From assembly GCA_945860265.1 (NCBI GenBank), contig CAMAQF010000047.1, positions 1 to 32,370 on the forward strand: 32,370 nt of DNA, in the 5' to 3' direction. The DNA comes from Emticicia agri. GTDB taxonomy: Bacteria > Bacteroidota > Bacteroidia > Cytophagales > Spirosomataceae. The stretch's first letter is position 1; each line of letters starts with the position of its first letter. Made by a program: the position numbers and the translations under genes. Under the pieces are notes generated by a model. It was not told where the DNA came from. It saw only the letters and a program-made list of their open reading frames with translations, and did not search any database. This document shows positions 16,344 through 23,569 of the stretch, in pieces.

Positions 16344-16396
16344 ATGTTAATTTTTAAAATTAAATTCAATTATATATTCTTTTTAAAAATTAACAT
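16344..16396. repeat. Perfect 16-bp inverted repeat upstream of type III glutamine synthetase
   Basis: ATGTTAATTTTTAAAA (16344-16359) and its exact complement TTTTAAAAATTAACAT (16381-16396) are separated by 21 bases. The right arm ends 46 bases before the glnN-type ATG. It is pure A/T except at the ends. It is placed where an operator or a leader hairpin could act, in the 207-bp divergent region. Confidence 0.6.
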
Positions 16397-16442
16397 ATTC
16401 CACCCCCAACAGTAATAATATTATTCGTAAACAATCAAAAAA

Positions 16443-18635
16443 ATGGCAAGATTAAGATTTAAAGCAGTTGAAGAAGCTCAGAATAGGACTGCAACCAAAG
16501 TAGATATTCCAATAGGAAAAGTAACAGATTTTTACGGTTCTAATATTTTCAATGACGAAGTAATGCGTGCAATGCTCTCGCCAGAAGCCTATATGAAAGT
16601 CACCGTAGCCATTAAAAGTGGCGATAAAATCGACCGTGAAATTGCAGATGAAGTCGCTGCTGCCATGAAATCTTGGGCGGTTTCAAAAGGTGCAACTCAT
16701 TATACACATTGGTTTCAACCATTAACGGGTGGTTCGGCCGAAAAACACGATGCTTTTTTTGACTTAAATTCAGATGGAAAAGCCGTTGAAAAATTTAAAG
16801 GAAGTGCCTTAACGCAGCAAGAACCAGATGCTTCATCATTTCCAAATGGAGGTATTAGAGCCACTTTTGAAGCCCGTGGCTATACTGCTTGGGATCCATC
16901 TTCGCCAGCATTTATTATGTATAACGAAGCTGGAACAGGTACACTTTGTATTCCTTCTATTTTCGTTTCTTATACAGGCGAACTTCTTGATTCAAAATCG
17001 CCTTTATTGAAATCGATTCATGCACTCGATAAGGCTGCTACCGAGGTGGCGATTATTTTTGACCGCCACGTTGAGAAAGTTTCGGCAACTCTTGGTGTTG
17101 AACAAGAATATTTTTTAGTTGATAAATCATTATTTAATGCTCGACCTGATTTAATGATGTCGGGGCGTACAGTTTTTGGGCATCCCCCAGCAAAAGGTCA
17201 ACAACTTGATGATCATTATTTCGGATCAATTCCACCACGTGTAAATGCATTTATGGTTGATTTTGAATTTGAAGCTCTAAAACTCGGAATACCAGTACGT
17301 ACGCGTCACAATGAAGTAGCTCCCGCTCAATTTGAAGTTGCTCCTACATTTGAAGAAGTAAATCTTGCTTGCGACCATAATATTTTGTTAATGGATTTGA
17401 TGCGAAAAATTGCAAGAAAACATAATTTCGAGGTTCTTTTTCACGAAAAACCATTTGCAGGAATCAATGGAAGTGGTAAACACAATAACTGGTCTTTAGG
17501 AACTGATACAGGTGTTAACTTATTAAGCCCAAGTACGAAACCGAAGGAAAGTTTGCGTTTTGTCACTTTTCTGGTAAATGTCATAAAAGCTGTACATGAT
17601 AATGCTGACTTGCTTCGTGCAAGTATCGCATCGGCCGGAAACGAACACCGTTTAGGAGCAAATGAAGCACCTCCAGCTATTATTTCTATTTTCTTAGGTA
17701 CTCAAATGACAAAAGTTTTGAACGATCTAGAAAATAAAGAAATCGTATCTATCGAGAAAGGAGAAAATGCTTACATAAAACTTGGTTTAAATCGGATTCC
17801 TTCAATCTTGTTGGATAATACAGACCGGAATCGTACATCTCCATTTGCTTTTACAGGGAATAAGTTTGAATTTCGTGCGGTTGGTGGTTCAGCTAATTCT
17901 GCCCAACCAATGATGATTTTGAACACGATTGTAGCCAATCAGTTGGAAAAATTCAGAACAGATTATGATGTCGAAATGACTGACCACGAAGGAAAAAAAG
18001 AGGAGATAATTGTAAAAATCCTGAAAAGCTATATCAAAGAAAGTAAAAAGATATTATTTGAAGGAAATGGATATGGCAACGAATGGAAAGAAGAAGCAGC
18101 AAGTCGTGGCTTATCAAATATTACAAATACACCAGAAGCACTAAAAGCGTACCTTAAAAAAGATTTTATAGAAATTTTTGAACGTTTGGGAGTTTTAACC
18201 GAAAGAGAATTTCATGCAAGGTATGAAATTGAATTAGAAAACTATATCAAAAAAATTCAAATTGAATCTCGTCTAATAGGAGATTTGGCTATGAATCACG
18301 TAGTTTCAACAGCGTTAAAATATCAAACACGTTTAGTTCAAACGGCTAAGGCTTTAAAAGAAATGGAGTTGTTAATTGAAGCAGAACCAGTAATAAATAT
18401 TATCAAAGAAATTTCCGAACGAGTTTCAATCATTTCAAGATTAGTTCATGATATGACCGAAGCTCGTAAACGAATTAACAACATTGATAATATCGAAGAA
18501 CACGCCAAACTTTATGGGAACGAGGTAAAAGGTTTCTTTGAAGAAATAAGATACCACGTAGATAAACTGGAAATACTAATCGATGATGAAGATTGGCCAT
18601 TAGTAAAATACCGGGAATTGTTGTATATTAGATAA
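16443..18635 (+). CDS. glnN: Glutamine synthetase type III (GSIII)
   Basis: Cytoplasmic glutamate-ammonia ligase of the large GSIII class, 730 residues as usual for the family, which forms double hexameric rings. The GSIII-specific N-terminal region (IFNDEVMRAMLSPEAY) precedes the catalytic domain. That domain carries GVEQEYFLVD, RHNEVAPAQFEVAP, GINGSGKHNNWS and SAGNEHRLGANEAPPA, then FEFRAVGGSANSAQPM. The last 170 residues are helical and charged, a GSIII feature. GSIII is typically induced under nitrogen limitation in Bacteroidota and cyanobacteria, and the upstream inverted repeat is a candidate control site. The next gene starts only 15 bases downstream (or 48 with its second ATG), so read-through into it is possible. 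Confidence 0.96.
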   Translation: MARLRFKAVEEAQNRTATKVDIPIGKVTDFYGSNIFNDEVMRAMLSPEAYMKVTVAIKSGDKIDREIADEVAAAMKSWAVSKGATHYTHWFQPLTGGSAEKHDAFFDLNSDGKAVEKFKGSALTQQEPDASSFPNGGIRATFEARGYTAWDPSSPAFIMYNEAGTGTLCIPSIFVSYTGELLDSKSPLLKSIHALDKAATEVAIIFDRHVEKVSATLGVEQEYFLVDKSLFNARPDLMMSGRTVFGHPPAKGQQLDDHYFGSIPPRVNAFMVDFEFEALKLGIPVRTRHNEVAPAQFEVAPTFEEVNLACDHNILLMDLMRKIARKHNFEVLFHEKPFAGINGSGKHNNWSLGTDTGVNLLSPSTKPKESLRFVTFLVNVIKAVHDNADLLRASIASAGNEHRLGANEAPPAIISIFLGTQMTKVLNDLENKEIVSIEKGENAYIKLGLNRIPSILLDNTDRNRTSPFAFTGNKFEFRAVGGSANSAQPMMILNTIVANQLEKFRTDYDVEMTDHEGKKEEIIVKILKSYIKESKKILFEGNGYGNEWKEEAASRGLSNITNTPEALKAYLKKDFIEIFERLGVLTEREFHARYEIELENYIKKIQIESRLIGDLAMNHVVSTALKYQTRLVQTAKALKEMELLIEAEPVINIIKEISERVSIISRLVHDMTEARKRINNIDNIEEHAKLYGNEVKGFFEEIRYHVDKLEILIDDEDWPLVKYRELLYIR

Positions 18636-18650
18636 TAATCCCCAAAAGAT

Positions 18651-20705
18651 ATGATTTGCCATAAGTATAAATCAAAACACAGAATGTTTAATACTTTTCA
18701 TCACAGAGACATACTTTGTGTATTTTTATTCTTGTTTTCAATAAACTTGATTGGACAAGTTAATGTAATTTTCGAAAATTTCCCAAAGGATGCTCAACTG
18801 ATTCAAAGAGATAGTTTTAATAAAGCCAATGTTGCAATTTCGGGCAAAGTTTATACTGAAAATCAAACAGACATATCATTATTAGTATATAAAAACAAAT
18901 CTCTTTTCTATTATAAAAAGCAAAAGCTACAATATGCATCTCAACCGTCAGCGGCAGCTTTTAGTATTTCTCCAATAATCAATGCTGAGTTATCCGATTA
19001 TGATTTTATCCTTTATTCTTTTAAAAATAAAGATTCAGTTTTGGTCAAAGAAGCTCGTGAAATCGTTTGTGGAGACAACATCCTAATTTATGGCCAATCG
19101 AATGCTGTTGCTAATCCAAACGAAGAATTATCAAAGTTTGAAGCGGAATTTCGCTTTGGTAGGAGTACATATTCAGATTTTGATAATAATGCATTTATGT
19201 GGGTAATTACTAAGCAATGGAATTTTTGGAGTGCTGGCCTTTTGGGTTTGGAAATTCAAAAACAACTTATCGATAGGTATCAAATTCCAATAGGTATAAT
19301 CAATGGAGCCGTCGGTAATAAAAACATAGATGAATTGAGTCTTAGAGATGAAATAAACCATGATAATCCCAGCAATATTTATGGGCGAATGCTAAGACGA
19401 GCCAAGGCATTTGGCTTAGATAAAACAGTAAAAATGATAGTATGGAGGCAAGGCGAAAGTGAGGCAATTGACCCATTTTATAAAAATGATTATGACATAA
19501 AATTTGATAAATTTCGTAAACAACTTTATGAAGATTATCCAGCTTTGAAAAAAATATACATCTATCAAAACAACATTTACTTTTTGGATAATAAATTTGC
19601 AGGTAATTTAAGGGATTATCAACGTACAATCAATAAGTTATACACTGATTGTGAAGTAATGACAACTTTTGGAACATCTACCTTTGATGGCCTACATTAT
19701 AAATTAGAAGGTTATGTTGAAAATGGTGATAACATTGCCCGACTAATCGCCCGTGATTTTCATAAAAGTACAGACACTACCGAAATTACAGCCCCAAACA
19801 TAAAATTAGCTTATTTTACGGTAAAAAAAGATAGTTTAATTTTAGAATTTGATAAAAACCAAAAGATAAGTTTTCCTAAGGATGAACCTAAAAAAGATAT
19901 AAATCATCCATCTATTAATATCAAAGATTATATTTATACAGATGGGAAAGCTGGAAATATTGAAAGTGGTACGGGATATGAAAACTTAATAATACTTAAA
20001 CTAAAAACTGCAAGCGATGCAAAAAAAGTTACTTATACGCCTGATAATTATTCAAAAGATTTTTTAGCCATACTACCAGGAATTACACAGATAAAAAATT
20101 CACGAGGCATTCAGGCACTTACCTTCAAAGATTTTGAATTTATTAACATAAATAATATTCAAGTTTCAAGTCTTACAAGCGAGTGGGATTCTTTATCTAA
20201 TAAAAAAATTATATTAAAATGGCAAACACCTAAATACATTAACTACTTATATATCATAGAAAAAGCACAATTGCAATCAAATATTTTCTATGAAATTGGC
20301 ACCACAAATGAAGGCGTATTTATAGATTATAACGTCAAAAAAGGTGTTCGATTTTACTATAGAATTCGGATAAAAGAAAATAACCTTTACTCTGCATACA
20401 GTAATGTGAGTGAAATTGCTTATCAATTATATCCTCAAAACCAAACAAATGAGATTGTCAAAGAAGATCAAATTCTTTATCCAAACCCTGTCATAAAGAA
20501 CAACAATTTAAGTCTTTGGCCTATGTTTGATAAGCCGATTGTTCAAGTAAGAATCACGAATTTGGTTGGAAAAATTCTGTATGATAAACCAAATATAAAC
20601 GAAAATATTATGATACCTACTAATGATTTCAGTCATGGGCTTTATATAATTGAATTAATTTTGGAGGATAATACAAAATTAATTAAGAAATTTATTGTTC
20701 ATTAA
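18651..20705 (+). CDS. Secreted SGNH carbohydrate esterase with T9SS sorting domain
   Basis: A 684-residue exported protein. The hydrophobic stretch ILCVFLFLFSINLIGQ is the signal peptide core. A second ATG at 18684 would give a shorter, more typical n-region and is equally likely as start. A beta-rich N-terminal region leads to the SGNH/sialate-O-acetylesterase domain, with the Ser block ILIYGQSNA (S150), the Gly/Asn block IINGAVGNKNID, the block WRQGESEA, and the catalytic pair D346/H349 in FDGLHY. A fibronectin-III-like region (about 525-600) precedes the T9SS type A sorting domain, LYPNPV to the C-terminal KKFIVH, which directs surface export. It probably deacetylates a glycan. It lies directly after glnN, without a clear terminator between them. 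Confidence 0.85.
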   Translation: MICHKYKSKHRMFNTFHHRDILCVFLFLFSINLIGQVNVIFENFPKDAQLIQRDSFNKANVAISGKVYTENQTDISLLVYKNKSLFYYKKQKLQYASQPSAAAFSISPIINAELSDYDFILYSFKNKDSVLVKEAREIVCGDNILIYGQSNAVANPNEELSKFEAEFRFGRSTYSDFDNNAFMWVITKQWNFWSAGLLGLEIQKQLIDRYQIPIGIINGAVGNKNIDELSLRDEINHDNPSNIYGRMLRRAKAFGLDKTVKMIVWRQGESEAIDPFYKNDYDIKFDKFRKQLYEDYPALKKIYIYQNNIYFLDNKFAGNLRDYQRTINKLYTDCEVMTTFGTSTFDGLHYKLEGYVENGDNIARLIARDFHKSTDTTEITAPNIKLAYFTVKKDSLILEFDKNQKISFPKDEPKKDINHPSINIKDYIYTDGKAGNIESGTGYENLIILKLKTASDAKKVTYTPDNYSKDFLAILPGITQIKNSRGIQALTFKDFEFININNIQVSSLTSEWDSLSNKKIILKWQTPKYINYLYIIEKAQLQSNIFYEIGTTNEGVFIDYNVKKGVRFYYRIRIKENNLYSAYSNVSEIAYQLYPQNQTNEIVKEDQILYPNPVIKNNNLSLWPMFDKPIVQVRITNLVGKILYDKPNINENIMIPTNDFSHGLYIIELILEDNTKLIKKFIVH

Positions 20706-20728
20706 ATAATCAAAACAAGCCCTTTTGA

Positions 20729-21724
20729 ATGTTCCTAAAATTTTTAATAAAACTTACTCTTTTTCTCAGTCCACTCATTTTTCTTGTAATTGGGTATTTA
20801 GTTACTGACCCTTTTAAGATTATGAGAACATACGAGGAATATCCCGATAATTTCGCCAAAAGCTTGAATCGTGACCGAATTTCGACACAGATTTTTCTAA
20901 ATAATAATCAACAATACAACTATAAATCTTTTATTTTCGGCAGTTCTCGCTCAAGTGTTTTTTATGCCCGAGAATGGGGAAAACATATCAATGATGAAAC
21001 CCCTTATCATTTTGATGCTTCTTGCGAAACGATTTCTGGAGTAGCTACAAAAATGAAATTTATAGAATCGAAGGGAAATAAAATCGAAAATGTGCTATTT
21101 GTTTTTGACCAAAGTTTGTTCAATTACGAACAAGATACTTTGGGGAGCGTATTTGTTCAAGATTATCGAGTAAGTGGCCTTGACTGGAGGAAATATCATA
21201 CAATTTTCCTCAATACTTACTTCTCAAAAGGCTTTTTTCTGGCTTTTTATGACAATCTGATTACAGGAAATTTCAGTAATTATATGAAACAGTTTTTAGA
21301 GTTTAGAAAGATAAACTATACTCCCATTGTCAATGATTTTATTTTTACGAGTTATATTGAGCAGATAAAAAAAGATTCTGTTGCTTATTATAAGCAGCCA
21401 AATTTTTTCTACAAACGCACTTTTGAACAAAAAGCAACCATTCCAGCTATAAAAGCATACCAATTGAAGTATATAGCAATGATTAAAAAAAGTTTGATTA
21501 AAAATAAGACAAAATACAAAATAATTTTAGGTCCAACTTATAACCAACACAATTTTAATCAACAAGATTTGGATATTTTGATTAAGTATTTTGGAAAAGA
21601 CCATATCTATGATTTTTCAGGAATAAATGAATATACAAATAACATAGCTAATTACTACGAAATCTATCATTTTAAACCTTCAGTTGCTAACGATATAATG
21701 AACAAGATTTATTCTATAAAGTGA
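20729..21724 (+). CDS. Membrane-anchored SGNH-like protein of unknown function
   Basis: A 331-residue protein with one N-terminal membrane segment (about residues 5-25), the rest being outside the cytoplasm. I do not recognise an exact family. A GSSRSS motif (71-76) following strand FIF, and a C-terminal D295 ... H314 pair near HFKPSVANDI, have the order of a SGNH hydrolase (Ser early, Asp/His late), as in DltD or AlgX/AlgJ-type acyl-transfer partners. Asn and Gly blocks are not obvious, so activity is unproven. It starts 23 bases after the T9SS esterase stop, indicating co-transcription and perhaps a shared role in acyl-group handling on surface glycans. Confidence 0.6.
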   Translation: MFLKFLIKLTLFLSPLIFLVIGYLVTDPFKIMRTYEEYPDNFAKSLNRDRISTQIFLNNNQQYNYKSFIFGSSRSSVFYAREWGKHINDETPYHFDASCETISGVATKMKFIESKGNKIENVLFVFDQSLFNYEQDTLGSVFVQDYRVSGLDWRKYHTIFLNTYFSKGFFLAFYDNLITGNFSNYMKQFLEFRKINYTPIVNDFIFTSYIEQIKKDSVAYYKQPNFFYKRTFEQKATIPAIKAYQLKYIAMIKKSLIKNKTKYKIILGPTYNQHNFNQQDLDILIKYFGKDHIYDFSGINEYTNNIANYYEIYHFKPSVANDIMNKIYSIK

Positions 21725-21733
21725 GTTCTAAGT

Positions 21734-21761
21734 GGTCCACGGTCAATAGTCGACAGTCCAC
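21734..21761. repeat. Degenerate heptanucleotide tandem repeat (RGTCNNN x4)
   Basis: GGTCCAC, GGTCAAT, AGTCGAC and AGTCCAC abut at a strict 7-base period, 9 bases after the SGNH-like gene stop. It has the same period as the RTAATTG array at 6607-6634. The rest of the gap to 21959 holds only a 12-bp palindrome, ACATATATATGT (21871-21882), nested inside TTGACA/TGTCAA arms. No ORF was seen. Confidence 0.6.
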
Positions 21762-21959
21762 AAAAACACAAAACGCTTTATACCAGTTTTTCATAAAAAA
21801 CAAATGTGGCGATTAAGTATACCCAAATGCTTAGTATATAATTAACTTCAAATTTCTTGACAATTGGTGCACATATATATGTCAAACAACGTTTTGCTTT
21901 CACTCGAAGAACCTTGAAGATATTATTTAGGATCAATGGAAATATTGGTAAAAAGCTTG

Positions 21960-22379
21960 TTATTTATGGTATTCATTCATAAAGTCACCTTTTGGCATAA
22001 ATTCCAAATCATCGACTGGTTGATTGAAATAATAAACCCATGCATTATAGGTTTTGCCATCATTTTTGAGTTCAACCATAGCTTGTTTTCTAACATATTC
22101 AGAATGTGAAGGATCAATCGGATTATATTCTTCGTATCTATCCAAAAAACAAAAAAGTTCATCAGGTTCTTTAAGCATATAAAGTTCCCCCTTCACGCAA
22201 TACTTCTCGCCTTTTCCACATGGCACAATACCTGGATAATAATCAACCATGTACATTTTACCATCCATTTTGGCTTTGCCCAAATATTCGGCATGCTTAT
22301 TTACCCATGCGTGCGATTCACCATCACCGTAATCGCTCAAGAGCGTTCCATAAACAAAAAGATACTCATTCTCATTCAT
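21960..22379 (-). CDS. Gamma-glutamylcyclotransferase (GGCT/AIG2-like) family protein
   Basis: A 139-residue single-domain protein. The opening strand LFVYGTLLSDYG carries the YGTL motif that binds the gamma-glutamyl group. LDRYEEYNP contributes the acidic residue expected to act in catalysis. The family releases 5-oxoproline from gamma-glutamyl amines or peptides, and bacterial members are often of uncertain substrate. The frame can begin at a TTG (22385), but the ATG at 22379 gives the normal length. That ATG overlaps the stop of the TPR gene by 8 bases (ATGAATGA), so the two are translationally linked. It is the last gene of the minus-strand set. Confidence 0.82.
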   Translation of the reverse strand: MNENEYLFVYGTLLSDYGDGESHAWVNKHAEYLGKAKMDGKMYMVDYYPGIVPCGKGEKYCVKGELYMLKEPDELFCFLDRYEEYNPIDPSHSEYVRKQAMVELKNDGKTYNAWVYYFNQPVDDLEFMPKGDFMNEYHK

Positions 22380-22938
22380 TGCCAAACTTTGAAATATTGC
22401 GAATATTTCCTAAAAATAATGCTCGTAAAAGTAATGTAGATTGGTTATCGCCCAAACTCGAAGCAATTTTAAGGTTTTTTTCGGCACTTTCAAAATCTCC
22501 GCCCCTAAATTCTAATTCACCGATAAATCTTATAACGTCAGCATTTTTTCCAAGAAACATTCTTGAAGCTTTTTTCAATTCAAAAAGTGTGGTTTTGTAG
22601 TCTTCAAGCATATAAAAACAATTAGCTTTTTGTAAATATGCTTCAGCAATAGAATTATCAATTCGTAAAGTTTTTTCAAAATCATTAAGTGCAGCTTCCC
22701 AATTTTCAAAGTAGTAATGGCATTTTGCTCGATAAAAATAAGCTGTTGCCGATTTGGGATATTCTTTAACAACATTATCAAAAAATCGAAAAGCTTTCAA
22801 GAATTCTTCTTGGTTGTACAAATTAATTCCTTCTTCAAAAAGAGCTTCATCCCTTTCTTGGTCAGAAATATCATTTCCCAGTCTGATTCGCAAATAGATG
22901 TAAATCAAAAACGGTATGCCAATGAGCATTACCTCCAT
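22372..22938 (-). CDS. TPR-repeat protein with N-terminal membrane anchor
   Basis: A 188-residue protein. Residues 1-17 (MEVMLIGIPFLIYIYLR) form a short hydrophobic anchor. The rest consists of about four tetratricopeptide repeats, recognisable by the A-x-x-x-Y/F and P-S/N-x-A patterns at KEYPKSATAYFYRAKC and IDNSIAEAYLQKANC. TPR proteins serve as scaffolds, and no enzymatic domain is present. Its start lies 4 bases after the MmcQ gene and its end overlaps the GGCT-like gene, indicating an operon. No specific function can be given. Confidence 0.85.
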   Translation of the reverse strand: MEVMLIGIPFLIYIYLRIRLGNDISDQERDEALFEEGINLYNQEEFLKAFRFFDNVVKEYPKSATAYFYRAKCHYYFENWEAALNDFEKTLRIDNSIAEAYLQKANCFYMLEDYKTTLFELKKASRMFLGKNADVIRFIGELEFRGGDFESAEKNLKIASSLGDNQSTLLLRALFLGNIRNISKFGNE

Positions 22939-22942
22939 TTTA

Positions 22943-23293
22943 TTACAAATTTTTAAGTTCTTCTTTGGTCATTTTCGGCAAACTATTTACTATAATTTCG
23001 TAGGATTCGTTAATCCACTCACGTAAGAGGGCATCTTTCACACGCTCATTGGTCTTAACCATATTCCAATGCTGCTTATTCATATGAAAAGCTGGCAAAA
23101 CTTCATCATACTCGGCTCTTAATTCTTCATTCTTTTCCGGAAAATTTTTCAGACTTATTCGCTCAAATTCAAAACCTGTAAGAGCAAACATCTTCCCCAT
23201 TACTTTATAAACAAGCGTATCTGGACCAAAAGGTAATTCTTCGGTTACTCCTTTTTTTGATAAGCAATATTCTCTAAAATTCTCTAAATCCAT
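22943..23293 (-). CDS. MmcQ/YjbR-family protein
   Basis: A 116-residue protein of the MmcQ/YjbR family (CyaY-like fold, sometimes called DNA-binding). Typical features are the opening helix LENFREYCLSKKGVTEELPF, the GPDTLVYKVMGKMFALTG strands, and the later NKQHWNMVKTN segment, the usual location of the conserved K-x-W-x-x-V motif. Biological role is not established for the family. It lies 6 bases after the small membrane protein and 4 bases before the TPR gene in the same operon. Confidence 0.88.
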   Translation of the reverse strand: MDLENFREYCLSKKGVTEELPFGPDTLVYKVMGKMFALTGFEFERISLKNFPEKNEELRAEYDEVLPAFHMNKQHWNMVKTNERVKDALLREWINESYEIIVNSLPKMTKEELKNL

Positions 23294-23299
23294 TGAAAA

Positions 23300-23494
23300 C
23301 TAACGAGTTGCACAACGTGTTACCATAATAATCAAGCAAAACAAAAACATCACAATTGATATTTTATTGATTCCGTGCATCATTTTTAAATTGAAACTAT
23401 GAGGATATTTCCCTTCTTTATCCTTCTGAAAAATTCTGAAAAAATAAGCAAACACAGGCCCAACCGAAAAGAATTCTTTTATTTTATTTAGCAT
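23300..23494 (-). CDS. Small conserved-looking membrane protein
   Basis: A 64-residue protein. A first half with an aromatic-rich segment (VGPVFAYFFRIF) and charged KDKEGKYPHSFN is followed by one membrane helix (about 44-58, ISIVMFLFCLIIMVTR). The FNLKMMHGINKIS segment resembles small Cytophagales proteins annotated as a domain of unknown function (DUF6728, from memory). The spacing of 6 bases to the next gene and 75 bases from ispG supports it as a true gene of the same operon. Confidence 0.65.
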   Translation of the reverse strand: MLNKIKEFFSVGPVFAYFFRIFQKDKEGKYPHSFNLKMMHGINKISIVMFLFCLIIMVTRCATR

Positions 23495-23569
23495 AGTGAT
23501 ATATTTTTATTTGTTTAACTGTCATATTATTTTTTTTCTTGAAACAGAAATTGAAATATTTCGTAAAAG

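Noticed and set aside
21857..21885. TTGACA followed by TATATATG, resembling a sigma-70 promoter
   Set aside because: The spacing is too short for -35/-10, Bacteroidota use a different promoter pattern, and no gene starts just downstream on that strand.
22220..22600. A 126-codon plus-strand ORF across the GGCT-like/TPR junction
   Set aside because: It is antisense to two real genes with clear family features. Its composition is His/Pro/Asn-rich, as expected of a reverse-strand shadow.
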